DNA from: Endomychus coccineus
Taxonomy: Eukaryota; Arthropoda; Insecta; Coleoptera; Endomychidae
DNA: 64,000 bases
Reading direction: 5' to 3'
Assembly (NCBI GenBank): GCA_958510875.1
Contig: OY294067.1
Span: 282,305,242 to 282,369,241, forward strand
The position numbers and the translations under genes are program-made. The notes beneath the pieces are model-generated. The model searched no databases, had not been told where the DNA came from, and saw nothing but the letters and a program-made list of their open reading frames with translations. Shown here in pieces: positions 33,779 to 44,183 of this stretch (within the stretch, counting starts at the first letter, position 1; the number at the start of each line of letters is the position of its first letter).

Positions 33779-34650
33779 ATTGGTTTCCAATTTATACAAA
33801 AATTCGAAAATGAATATAATTCCAAAATTTTATATAATTTATCGTTCACAACCCCATCGATAAACAACATTTTGAATTCTCTGGTAACTATTTTATTTCA
33901 AAGAAAACCTACAAAATAACCAAAATATGGAAGTAGGTAATGTCCTTGATATCTAACCCACTTACAACTAGTCTCATAGCATTTTTCCCTATCTCTTACA
34001 GAAAAGGCACTATACCAGGGAGAAAAATTGCAAATTTCCAAGGCATACTTGATTTTTCGAAGCACATTATATGGCTCAAATTAGCTCCTATCAAGAAGAA
34101 TGTGGTTTGTAAGGACCACAATATATACACACATTATTTTGGCATTTAGTTCCGGATTGAGATGTTTCTTGAGGGGTGGTCGAAGAGACCGGATCTAAAA
34201 TGAATCATAATGGATTAAGAAGGACATAAGTATGGGCACGGCACGGCCCGTCAGGTTTGACGATTGTCATTCAATATCTGATTTTAGCAAGGTCGAGAGC
34301 GATTTGTACTTTGGATGGGCGATCCATGTAGGAAAAATTCGCGTTGAAAGTTCGAAAAACTGTAAGGAAGTAGCTCGCAGACAAAAATTTAAATGAGCAC
34401 CAAATATAATGAAGATATTCCGCCCTTCGGAGGGGACGTAGCGGTTGAGAGGGCCCATGGGCTCGTTTGGAATTCAGACGGATCGGCAAAATTTCCGTTG
34501 GAGGGAAGTGTGCTCATCGACGTTGGTGATTAGCGCTGGTATCAGAATTATGCCGACTTAAGATGAATAAATTAAATGGACTAAAAATACAGTGTGGCTG
34601 ATTGTCAAAGGCCAAAACAAACAAAAGAGGATATAATTACTCAAGATTCA
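33779..34650. other. Stretch without recognised genes
   Basis: Short frames on both strands (33,940-34,149; 34,267-34,489) with no domain. Nothing firm. Confidence 0.35.
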
Positions 34651-34744
34651 ATGCAATGAATGAATAAAAAACAGATTTTCGTGTTAGCAGTCAATAGACA
34701 GAGTTAATGTTCCTCTAGGTTCAACAGGAACAACATGTCGATCT

Positions 34745-34790
34745 GTTTCATAAAGCTGTTTCGCTATCCTCATGAGCTCATCAGTGAAAC
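34745..34790 (-). ncRNA. Type I hammerhead ribozyme, near-intact
   Basis: On the minus strand: stem I GUUUCA / UGAAAC (6 perfect pairs), core CUGAUGA, short stem II (GCU / AGC), GAAA, a very short stem III (ACA / UUU with one C-U mismatch) and cleavage dinucleotide UA. Predicted cut between positions 34,751 and 34,750. All core residues match the hammerhead consensus. The weak stem III is typical of retrotransposon hammerheads, which are thought to work as dimers. Confidence 0.7.
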
Positions 34791-35101
34791 GAGTAGGAAT
34801 GAAGTCCCTTACGACCCTTCACGACAGAGGTATAGGAAACCCCATTTGGGAATGCTGAAACACCAAGTAATCCAACCGCCATCTACCAGCAGACGGATAG
34901 ATGACCCATTGAAAGAATTAACCACAATGCATCGAATTGATTCCAACTTCTCATGCGTCTCGCAAAAACGTCGGGGATAGTGTTTGACATACAGCCGCCT
35001 GATGGAAGTACCAAAGCAATGCATTGGATGAATAACCAAACACATTTTCGTGTTAGGCAGGGTTAAGGTTGCTTGCTCTAGGTTGAACAGGGACAACATC
35101 A

Positions 35102-35145
35102 GCCTCCGAAAACTATTTTGTTTTCTCATAAGCTCATCAGGACGA
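35102..35145 (-). ncRNA. Hammerhead ribozyme, degenerate
   Basis: Second unit of the dimer. CTGATGAGCT is intact but the second core box reads AAAAC where GAAAC is needed, and stems I and III no longer pair. Predicted inactive. Confidence 0.5.
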
Positions 35146-35230
35146 TTGATTTATTCGACCATCTCCGCCAGGAGGTATAGAAAACCCCATTTGTAAATAC
35201 TAAAGCAACAAGTGGCGTGTGGATCACTTT

Positions 35231-38200
35231 GGATTAGTGATCCAAAGGAATTAAGTCCGGATTATGTTATAAATTAGAGTGAGTTATCATTTCCAAAGGT
35301 GATTAGATTTGATATGCTAATATGACAGATCTAATCTGTCCAGAATAACCATTAGCTCGCCATTAACTGAATTGAATGACATATAAATAACAATTGAATA
35401 TGCAGCATGTTTCAATACAATTTTCAGTTAATTATGTAGAAGGCGGTCGTTACATCGTAATAGGAAAATGCATTAGATACTTAGATCAGTAGCGAATAGT
35501 TCGAATGTGATTTTCCATTCATTTCAAAGGAAGTAATTTTTTTACGAGTTCTTAAATAACTTTCAAATACCTACTCTTCTATACATACACATCCATAAAA
35601 TGAGAATAAGCTTTCGCACATTACAAAGTGAACTGTTCTACACAACGATGAGTAGTGCTCGGAGCAGATCATGTGGAAAGTCATGTAATCTAAATGATGC
35701 AGTATTATCGAAGATGTTTGTTCCATTATCATTACCCGCAAAGGCAAGCTACATTGTGATATATTTGTTGAATCTTACGATAGCGAAAAGTACAACATTT
35801 CGTTGAGTATTACATATATCATCCGAGATAAATGTGAGTGAAAAATATTAGACGCAATTCGTACTATTGCGAATTCGAGGAATAAGGAGAACATTTTATT
35901 TGCATGAACTTTATTTGCACGAGCTCGAAGCTCGCTATCTCGACGTTGCGTTGACAGTATCGTTCAAACTCCTCGGGGGGATGAAAAACATTATCTTCGT
36001 TTGTGTAGTTTGTAATTATTCTCAATGTCTAACTTTCATTCATTTTTTTTTCCGAAGCTTTCGCATTTTCCCAAAGGATATTTGTCTTTGCATTTGATAC
36101 CATCACAGGAACTCTTTGATTAAATATTAGAGAATCATCCAAAGGCTCTTTAGAAATAAGTAAATGCGAGTTGCTTTATTTGTGAGTGGCTATTGCTATC
36201 CATAGGAAATGCAACCAGGAAACATATACAGGAAATATGGCAAAAATATAATAAGTATTTATGAGCTGTTGTTGGTTTTGGTAAAATATTATTACAGATG
36301 GCCGCGTTGTCTATATTGACTACTGTTTCTGAACCCCCAATAATCCACGTGTACAGAACGTACATATTGGACATATTAGTCACTGTTATCAATCTGAGAA
36401 GAAAGAAATATTCCAGGCAACACTAACAATAATTACGTACTTACAATTCCTCCTTCCTGTATCCAGAATTAATTTTGTAAAATGAGATCCTCACGTTAAT
36501 TGAAATTTTACATTCTATGTAAAAAAACAGCTGCAAACCTTTAGGAATATTCAAAGCTCACAGTATATTGAGTACAATAATTCATGATGAACATGTAAGC
36601 GAACTAATTGCTTACGACAGCTAATGTTCTCCAATCTGTTTCCGCACAAATGCGTATTAAGTTTCAGTGTTACAGAACCGATGTTCTCATGTGATATTTG
36701 TATTTGAGCACATTCTCCTTGCATAAGTGTTCAACCAAAACAAAAATTGCTATTCTAAACTAAATTCATTCCAAGTGTATTGCTGAACTGTTAATTATCA
36801 AAGGTGTGGTGTCTTTCTTCGTTTCTATTCTAGTGTCCAGTCTATCGATCAGTTGTTGACAAACACCAGTTCTTAACGATTATATTTTGAAGTACAAATC
36901 CAAAAAAAATAATTTTGCACATAGCGAAGCTTTCTGCGTGATTGCCAAGAAGGAATGGTGCCTTTTTCGAGAGAACTTCTCTTAAATGTTTCGTAGGAAT
37001 TTCAAAATTACGGTTCCCACACCAATTACCTTCATTTCTGTAAAGTTGATCAAGTCAAAACCGAAAATAATAGAACAGCCCTTCTACTCAACTATGCAAA
37101 GAAATAAAGTTCGGGAGTCTAATCAGATTTTGCAGATATGTTTGTAAATCTATATATTAATAAATCAATGTAAAGGGGTGTCAGGAGTTTGATAGAGAAA
37201 AGTACAGAGAGTAGCGTGGTAGTTGAAGTATCGTACGAAAGGAGCTAGACCGTAGATGTGCCAAAAACTCTAAAAACTAAAAAAGTTATCGTTTGGCTAG
37301 GATGAGCCAATTTAAATTAGGGAAAAGCGCGCACCTGTCAACACACGGTAGACCGCTAGATCGCCGCAACTATCAATGGGACGGTTAGTAGGCCAATGTC
37401 GGCTGGGGTACGCCTAGTTGACTTTGGAAATCCTATTTGGTTATTCCATTTTTTTTTTACATAGACATTCAATTAAGTGATGGCTAAAACAAAAGTAATT
37501 GATGGTGTAACAATCTTTTCTTGAGTAGAAAGTCACTCTGGGAACCATCAACGAACACCATCCAACAAGTTGTATTCTCCACGACATTTGAAGTAATAAA
37601 GTGGAATACTTATCTTTGCCTCTATACTTTCAAATACAATAGAGACATACTGGATCTCCAATATAAGCATTTTAGAACTTTTGTTCACGAGCGCATGAAT
37701 ACTTATAAGGATGAAAAGGACATGTCCTTCCTGAATTCAAAAATCAATTGGATTTCTGGATTTCGAAACGTTATCAAAACGAAATTGAAATTTATATTGC
37801 TGGTTTGATGCTCATGTGCATTGAAAAATAATTATTATTTTCATATCAACTACCCAAGTTTACCACATTGCTCTACGACATCCTTACAACGAAAGATATA
37901 AATAAAAGTATGCTGTCGAATAATTCCTGGTTAGTAGCTTTTTACAACAATACCTTCTACATTCATATGATTCCACATTTGTTATATTACAACGATTGGA
38001 AAACGAGGTAATAAATTTTCCTCCTGAAATTTCCAAGAATGACATACGCATAAACGAAATTCCTTCATTCCTTCAGTCGGTTCGAATACGGCATCATATA
38101 ATCAACTAGTTGGATTCGGATTCATCCTTCGTCGTAATTCTGTTTTAATTAGTAATACAGACAAAAACCCTAAGTTAATCTGTCATTGTTGCGCATGTAA

Positions 38201-39404
38201 ATACCCGGGTAGATACCTAAATGAAAACGGTAATGGCTAACACGTTACTCTCAGTTGATGGGTATTCCACAATCACATCTTTGTTTTACGTTCTAAAGTT
38301 TAATTAACTCTGACACTAACGATTCTAACGCTATTCAGTTACACATGTGAACACCTCAGTGAACACTAAATACTTATAAACCAACCACATTAGGAATTCC
38401 GTGAAGCATCTAATAAATTCAACATTTTTTCATCATCATAGCTAATGTTTACTGATACTTAAGAGTTTCAAATTACAAATACCTCCGCGAATAGCATGGC
38501 TATAGTGTAGGATGTTATATTCCGACGTAATAATGCACTTACTTTTATTTGTCGATTTCATCGAGCGTTTTATGCTCTGTTTTAGGATATACTTCTTACA
38601 GTTTTGTTAATCTTAAATTAATGTTGTTCTATAATATTGTGGAATCATTTCCTAGCGTACACTATTCCAGATCCCCTTTACGATCCACTTATTGATATAT
38701 TTATGAAGGCTCATGTTTTGAAATTGAAACAGGTACTGATTTATTTTGCGACTAACGGAGGAAAATAGCGAGGTGAATTGTGAAAAAGTACATGGAGAAG
38801 ATCCAATATGCCGGTTAGCGCCATGCAGCTTATATTTTATATTCATACCAAAAAACACAAATATCCTAAAGGAAATAATGTACATCTTTGAGAATTGTCA
38901 TTTTATTTCTGGCTGGAATATGTACCAATAGAGAATGCGGAGGTTATCACAGTGTTCATAGATACAGACCTGAGGTTTTTTCTATATACTTTGAAACCAA
39001 TATTTGACATTTTATATTTATACTTCGAATAACTTCAAATTGATCATTATATTATGAAATTCTAAACAATTTCACTCGATATCATGAAGAATTGATGTAT
39101 TAGTGTAACTGAAAGTCAATTGACTTCATTCGAAAAAGTGTGTCCAATAAAGCAGTACGTCTTAGCAGATGATGAAACTATGTGAAAATGAGTTATTTGT
39201 TTGATATTTGTGTGTGAACTCGGATTCCAATCATGAACGAGAAGCTGCCAGAATTTTTGTTCCACAACCTCTTTTAGTAATTCGTAAAGGCAATATACCA
39301 TGGACAGCCAAGCGGCTCTCGAAGTATTAAGTTTCTATCGTTGTAATTCAAGAACGGTATGGAACTGTCAAAAACAATGTCTAGGCAACAAGAATAAAGT
39401 ACTC
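35231..39404. other. Long stretch without recognised genes
   Basis: Over 4 kb of AT-rich DNA. The longest frame, 37,521-37,808 (plus, 95 codons), shows no domain. A minus-strand splice-donor-like site at about 36,444 (GTAAGT) ends a short open stretch, but no acceptor is convincing. A less AT-rich part at 37,190-37,440 may be a small interspersed repeat with no partner in the window. Confidence 0.3.
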
Positions 39405-39850
39405 TGATGTGGATACCCGGCCACTTGACACATCTGTAAGCACAGCCAAAAGATATATATCATCCTGGACTGAACTTGGAATACTTAAGTACTGGCCCTT
39501 ACCAGGTTTATCCCACTCTATAAGCATTCATTATAAATTCTTCGAGAACAAGAGCACTCCTACAACAAAGCAGCCTTAACCAGATTTAGTCCACTCTATA
39601 AGCTTTCATTATAAACCCTTCGAGAACAAGAGCTAAAATGCTCCTACAACAAAGCAGGTTAAACCTACTTACTCTAATCGGTCTATATGCAGGACAATGC
39701 CGTTTAAACTCCCATCTACGAAGACTTAGCTTAGAGGAAGACGCTCAATGTTGACTATGTGTGGAGGATGATGAAACGGCGAAATATGTTCTCTGTGAAT
39801 GTCCAGGTGGGAAAAAAATAAGATCTGAGATAATCGGTAAAACAAAAGGT
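39405..39850 (+). pseudogene. LINE ORF2 C-terminus (after RNase H), zinc-knuckle end
   Basis: Begins with WIPGHLTHL, matching the closing W-x-PGH-x-G motif of RNase H. After damage and an internal duplication of about 60-70 bp (TTTATCCCACTCTATAAGC near 39,510 and TTAGTCCACTCTATAAGC near 39,584) it reads LTLIGLYAGQCRLNSHLRRL, SLEEDAQC, a stop, LCVEDDETAKYVLCECPG. That is the LTGHC-LN-HL / C-x-x-C ... H-x-x-x-x-C module at the end of R1/I-like LINE proteins, here with H replaced by Y. Plus strand; broken. Confidence 0.7.
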
Positions 39851-40430
39851 TATAGCCATCAGGAAAGACCTAACTAGACAAAGAGTTCCACAAATTCGTC
39901 AGAATAAGTTCGACAGGTATCCAGTCTGACCACAATAAGAGATTGAACCAGCCTGAGCTCCTCTAGTCTATCTACCTGGAATCGTTCGTAGTGGAACAAC
40001 AGAGGAGATTCTCGATGAGTACCGAGCATGAAAATATCTATAAAAAAAGGAGAGATTGCCACTTTCCTAGGATGTTTTACAGACCAGACAAATAGATCTC
40101 TTCGAAATATAATTTAAGAGCTTCAGCGTATGTTTGGGAACTGAACTTTACTCCATGACACGTCAAATCTGTGCTTTGTAGACCAAGAGAATCTGCTAGG
40201 GTGTAAACTAGCTCCTGGCACGAAATAGAGCAATTTTCACAATAGACGTCCCACATTCGTTCAATGAGAGGGTTGGTGGTGAAACCGAGCATGGATATTG
40301 GGGATATTGACAAATAGTTAAAGAGCCGCCTTTCTGGAGAAATATAAGATCGAGTTATGGCTGCATCAAATTCTACTAGATCAGATGTCCATTTCATAAT
40401 GCCAGATCTTCATCAATCACATCAAACTCT
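39851..40430 (-). pseudogene. Jockey-like LINE (family J1) 3' fragment
   Basis: On the minus strand: WTSDLVEFDAAITRS (the LVEFNATKTQ block after the RT palm), SPISMLGFTT, then a region matching MDYIAETAS..., GVKFSSQTYAEALKL, and near the end FQVDRLEELRLVQ. Same family as 47,690-49,415, 53,400-54,375 and 57,590-58,790. It abuts the plus-strand fragment at 39,405-39,850, so two LINE remnants meet near 39,850. Many stops. Confidence 0.7.
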
Positions 40431-41243
40431 CGAAAAATATATCTATACTTATATCACCCAAAACAATCCATAATCATTTGAAATGGTAGTTCAATGACAT
40501 TTATCTAAGTTTATATTTTTATTTGAGTTGAAAAGATTTAGACATAGTTTTGTCACCTCTTATCTATAGAGATGTTTTTTAAAGGAATGTGTGGTGATAC
40601 AAAAGTCGAGATAAGCCAAATAAAATTAGAGGAGCAGTTTGTAATAATAGATTTTTGTAATAAAAAGTGGCCGAAAACAAACCTATGAACCGATCAATTA
40701 TCTTTTACAACAGCTCAAATCAAGCAAAATTGGGGTGATTTCTCAATCAATATGCCTTAACCTTCAGTAGTTACAAACCTGCATCTGTTGTTGAATTAGC
40801 GCTAGTTTATTTATATTTTTAGGTAAAATACTTCAACTACAATATTTTGGTGATTCAAAGTACTGACATGAACCTAGCCTCAAATTTTGAAGTAAGTTTT
40901 GCCTCGGGTTTTGCATCAATCATCGTAGATGCTAGTAAGATCGACTAAGCTGAGTACTATTATGGAAAATCTATTGACAACCAAAAGTTTTATAAATTTT
41001 TGATGCGAAAATGTTCGCCATTGGTTGAATGTAACATTTATTCATTCCTACGTTTATCGTACACAATCTTGTGGTAATTTACTCTTTATGTCTTTTTGTA
41101 TAATTCTCGAAATTGAAAAGACATTTTTTGATAATATCATCAAGAATATTGGATCGTACTCAATATTACATGACATAAGAGATGTGATTTTGGTATGAAT
41201 AAAAGTTCTATAACCACAATTGGAAAAAATTATTAGTATTTAC
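40431..41243. other. Stretch without recognised genes; intron of the next exon if that is real
   Basis: No repeat or coding signal. If 41,244-41,310 is a first coding exon, this is the start of its intron. Confidence 0.35.
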
Positions 41244-41310
41244 CTTTTGCAAAGTACGGCAGAAGAAGGAGTAAGTAAATCCATGCACATATATCCATAA
41301 GCGAAGCCAT
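41244..41310 (-). CDS. Candidate first coding exon encoding a signal peptide
   Basis: On the minus strand an ATG (41,310-41,308) opens MASLMDICAWIYLLLLPYFA, then K and the first base of the next codon, followed at once by the donor-like AAAG|GTAAAT (intron from 41,243). The 22 residues have the form of a cleavable signal peptide: short polar N-region, hydrophobic core WIYLLLLPYF, then AK. The frame carries no stop before the donor and leaves phase 1. Many secreted and cell-surface insect proteins put the signal peptide alone in a first coding exon ahead of a long intron, which suits this gene-poor setting. I found no convincing second exon down to 38 kb. It could also be chance in AT-rich DNA. 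Confidence 0.45.
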
Positions 41311-41694
41311 TTCTCTTGTATCTGATATCACATCACAATGACACAAAAACTCACGGTTAATAAGTTCAATGTTATTATTCTACGATAAGAGTAACTCGTC
41401 CCGCTATTAAGCGATATCAACGAGATAAAACGTACATAATTCACTCATTAATGTCTCTCATTCATGATTTATTTCTTGTTTCGAATTTGCATCCTTACGT
41501 TTCCTAATTAAAGTGATAAACTTCAATACATATCTTGAATTATCATATGCACTCGGAACTATGTAAATTTATATTTATTTTCCATATCTAACTTATACAC
41601 AGTCTTAATAGTTCGAGTGTTATGTTTGGCAGTTGTTTAACATAGAAATTAGATGAATCACCGATTAAACAATTGAAAATCACATGTCCGTGTG

Positions 41695-41701
41695 TTTTAT
41701 A
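41695..41701 (-). promoter_or_regulatory. TATA-like box upstream of the candidate exon
   Basis: TATAAAA on the minus strand about 385 bases upstream of the candidate start codon at 41,310. Spacing would allow a 5' UTR of about 350 nt. Such words are frequent in AT-rich DNA, so support is weak. Confidence 0.2.
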
Positions 41702-41720
41702 AACAGAAAGCTCCACGCGG

Positions 41721-41975
41721 TTGTTCGAATGTTTTCCGCAATATACTATTTACATAGAGTACGTAAATGTTGAGAAATCAAAGCGGATAGCAGCACACAC
41801 CACTCGTAGCGACTCCAGCTTACAAACTGGCCAACAAACGCGCTCCAAACACCACCAGTTCACCGGAGCCATCTGTTATGTTGGTATCAGAGCCCCTCGC
41901 GCAAGTTTGGTCTTCGTTTTCTTGGTGTGCCTGTGGGACGATCTTGACGAGAATAAAAATAATAACTCGTTCTGA
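41721..41975 (+). other. GC-richer segment with copia-like primer-binding word
   Basis: TTGGTATCAGAGC at 41,881-41,893 is the form of the initiator-tRNA primer-binding site used by many copia-type LTR retrotransposons. It follows about 150 bp of atypically GC-rich DNA that could be an LTR end, although the preceding bases are TATG rather than CA. An 84-codon frame runs through the segment; it is probably incidental. No gag or pol is nearby. Confidence 0.25.
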
Positions 41976-42480
41976 TTTATTTATATTTATTGGATATCTC
42001 GCATTCGTTTATATACCTACATGAAATACATAGACTATTGCTTTAGATAACTGCCGAACATATGACATTTCATTTATTTTTGCTTTGTTTAATTTACGGT
42101 AATTTTAGGTTTTCAGATTAAAATGAACATGAGTGTTATGAAAATTTTCATGTTGCGTTATTAATTGATGTAACTGCGGTTTCAGTTTTGGAAAAAAAAC
42201 AACATATTTTGCAGTACTACTTAATGGGCAGTAACAAAATAGATAATACTGACCATACTGCAATTTCACCAATATAAATAAACAGCACTTGGCAGAAACA
42301 ATTTTTGAATTTCAACGAGCTACTTGTGGATCCTAGGGTAGAATTTACGGAAAAAATCGGAGATGCATACAATTTCATTATGAAAAAAAAGTTCTGTCAG
42401 AAGAGGAAACTTAAATGTATGGATAAACACGACTCTAATGTATACGATTTTCTATAAGTTTACGGAGAAATTCTTCAATT
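41976..42480. other. Stretch without recognised genes
   Basis: No element or coding signal seen. Confidence 0.4.
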
Positions 42481-42740
42481 CTAACAAATGAATCAAACAA
42501 TCTAGTTCAAAGAGGATACAAACAACAATGCAACACACATATCAGTTCCGGACAGCTGTTTCGCTCTCAAGAGCTCTTCAGCAGAACGAGCCTGACGATG
42601 AAGTCACTGATTAACCATCTCCGTTAGGAAATGTTTGGAGAACCAAGGAGGTTCAACACAATGTACCGGGAAAGTAGAGGTCCCACTGAAAGTATTATTC
42701 ACAATGCCATGCATTGATTAAAACAGGGCTCGCGATCCAA
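42481..42740 (-). repeat. Retrozyme-like repeat, single unit
   Basis: Carries the best hammerhead of the window (next entry). It shares body words with the 34.65-kb dimer and the 7.4-kb locus: AACGAG after the core, AACCATCTCCG near 42,613 (CGACCATCTCCG near 35,157), and GTCCCACTGAAAG-ATTA--CACAATGC near 42,690. On the plus strand the order is ribozyme first, body second, in all copies. Confidence 0.7.
42545..42587 (-). ncRNA. Type I hammerhead ribozyme, all core residues intact
   Basis: Minus strand: stem I GUUCUG / CGGAAC (6 pairs, one G-U), core CUGAAGA, stem II GCUC-UUGA-GAGC (4 perfect pairs), GAAA, stem III ACA-GC-UGU, cleavage triplet GUC. Every conserved base of the hammerhead consensus is present. 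Predicted self-cleavage is between 42,551 and 42,550. Stem III is only 3 bp with a 2-base loop, and ACAGCUGU is an exact palindrome, so two molecules could pair there; this fits the dimeric hammerheads known from Penelope-like elements and retrozymes. Confidence 0.85.
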
Positions 42741-42899
42741 AGAATCGACAGGGAAAGTTGGAAATACAAAAGGTTTTAGAAATACTCATTTGCTGTTCTC
42801 AGAATTATTTTGAATTTAGTGATGTCCTTGAGTCAAGATACTCCACAATCTAATTTCGGAGGCGCTTCATATTGAAGCGGTCATTCATTCTTCATATGT

Positions 42900-43070
42900 C
42901 GACTGAAGTTTCTATGGAAAATTAATCATGGAGATGATGAAACCGGATACACAGTAGAACTGATATGCAAGGGCTGAGCAATATTTAAAACGATTTGATC
43001 GAAAACGATTGATATAGTTAGTTTGAACCAGAGAGATGTTAAGAGTGCGTGAGCGACTATATACGTGACC
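42900..43070 (+). repeat. Repeat family E, copy 1
   Basis: AGAACTGATATGCAAGGGCT, GAGCAATAT recurs near 46,182 as AGAACTGATGTGCAAGGGCT, CAGTAATAT; upstream GATGATGAAACCGGA is a weaker match to GATGATTCAGATAAAACAT. Short, diverged. Confidence 0.45.
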
Positions 43071-43239
43071 GGGTTTAAGATATATAATTCGTATGGTGGG
43101 GGATTTTACGTAGATGCTTATAGTTGCATAAAACACAATGAGAACCTATTTTTTCACACAAAAATAATGCAAAAATAGTTTTAAACAAAATATTGTTGAT
43201 TTATAAAGCCCAGAGATGATAAAACCACTGAATATAAGG

Positions 43240-43345
43240 AGTCGCGCGAGCGTGGGGTGAAATTTAGTGAGAAGCAGAGAGAAACATCTCTCTAGTAAGA
43301 AGCAGAGAGATCTCTCTGGTAAGAAGTGGGGATGAATCTCGTAGC
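43240..43345 (+). repeat. Short imperfect tandem repeat (AGTAAGAAGCAGAGAGA)
   Basis: Three variants of AGTGAGAAGCAGAGAGA / AGTAAGAAGCAGAGAGA / GGTAAGAAGTGGGGATGA in succession, with ATCTCTCT words between. Confidence 0.6.
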
Positions 43346-43404
43346 ATAGCCTTGGTCATTTATTTAACATTGCATTTATCGCGCTAGCGCACACTATCCT
43401 TACA

Positions 43405-43895
43405 TCTCTCTGGTTTGAACATGTATACATTATGTACACAAACGACCTACCAGCATGTTTAGAGGAATTTATCGTCATGTTTGTAGAAGATATATATTAT
43501 GTCAGACAGAGAATTCTGAAATTGAGGTGCAAATTACCTCAAATGATAAAATAGACAAATTGATGTAGTATGAATGATCTGAAATTAAATAGAAATAAAA
43601 CTCAATCAATACATTTTTCATATTACTCAACTAACAATTCGGAAATAGGAGCCTCAAATGCAAAAAAAGAACTTATCATTCTTTGGAATTCAAATAGATG
43701 GTAGATTAGATTGGAGGTGTCCTGTGGACCTGGTCGCTAGAAGCCTGTCATAATATTGTTACGCGCTAATAATAATAAGGACTCAAGTCAATATCGAAGC
43801 AGCATTGGTGGATTACAATGATCACATCTAGTCTAAAATATCATATGGGATAATATTCGGGGGTAATTCCATCGACGATAGAGTGCTTTTAATTA
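43405..43895 (+). pseudogene. Jockey-type LINE reverse transcriptase fragment (family J2)
   Basis: Plus-strand reading: NDLPACLEEFIVMFVEDIYY, matching YINDLPxxL...YADD with the catalytic YADD decayed to VEDI. It continues LNRNKTQSIHFSYYSTN (the N-x-x-KT-x-x-x-x-F block), ELIILWNSN, WRCPVDLVARSLS, and RTQVNIEAALVDYNDHI, SKISYGIIFGGNSI, matching the thumb region (A-x-x-x-Y-x-x-x-x-S-x-x-xYGI-x-x-WG). A LINE distinct from J1. Frameshifts and stops throughout. Confidence 0.75.
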
Positions 43896-43950
43896 ATAAT
43901 GATTCTTAACCCAGGTATGAATTATATATTAATTCCTGGGGTATTTCCTT

Positions 43951-43985
43951 CTTTACGTACGTTTCGGTCTCACGACCATCATCAA
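43951..43985 (-). other. Hammerhead-like hairpin UUGAUGA-stem-GAAACG
   Basis: Minus strand: TTGATGA, one extra T, a perfect GGUC-GUGA-GACC stem-loop, GAAA, then ACGTACGT (an exact palindrome, as in stem III of the intact ribozyme) and A. The first core base is U where C is needed, so cleavage is doubtful. A related hairpin lies at 18,325. Confidence 0.45.
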
Positions 43986-44183
43986 AAGACGGGATTTCTT
44001 AAAACTAATTGTATCAGCACAAAGCGTCCTTATCGCACCGATTTCAATTAAAAATGCCCACGTTACCGGAACGAACAGAAACACGAATAATCGAAATTGC
44101 AACACATTAATTTTTAAGTATATGAATATGTATTAAGAATCCACTGCTTGGCAATTTCCTTATAATATACGAACTCATAGTCC

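Larger units (their letters stand above)
34651..35230 (-). repeat. Retrozyme-like tandem dimer, period about 360 bp
   Basis: The word ATGCAATGAATGAATAA at 34,651 recurs as ATGCATTGGATGAATAA at 35,019, followed in both by ATTTTCGTGTTAG, GGTTAA or GTTAAT, CTCTAGGTT, AACAGG and ACAACAT. Hammerhead motifs then follow (34,745-34,790 and 35,102-35,145), then GGTATAG-AAACCCCATTTG. The first-to-second ribozyme distance is 356 bp. Tandem units of a few hundred bases, each with a type I hammerhead, are the form described for metazoan retrozymes. The second unit is truncated at about 35,230. Confidence 0.75.

Noticed and set aside
36445..36530. Open stretch on the minus strand ending in GTAAGTACG
   Set aside because: One frame is open, but the acceptor is poor and the peptide is low-complexity.
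39874..40062. 62-codon minus frame as an independent gene
   Set aside because: It is the 3' part of the J1 LINE fragment.
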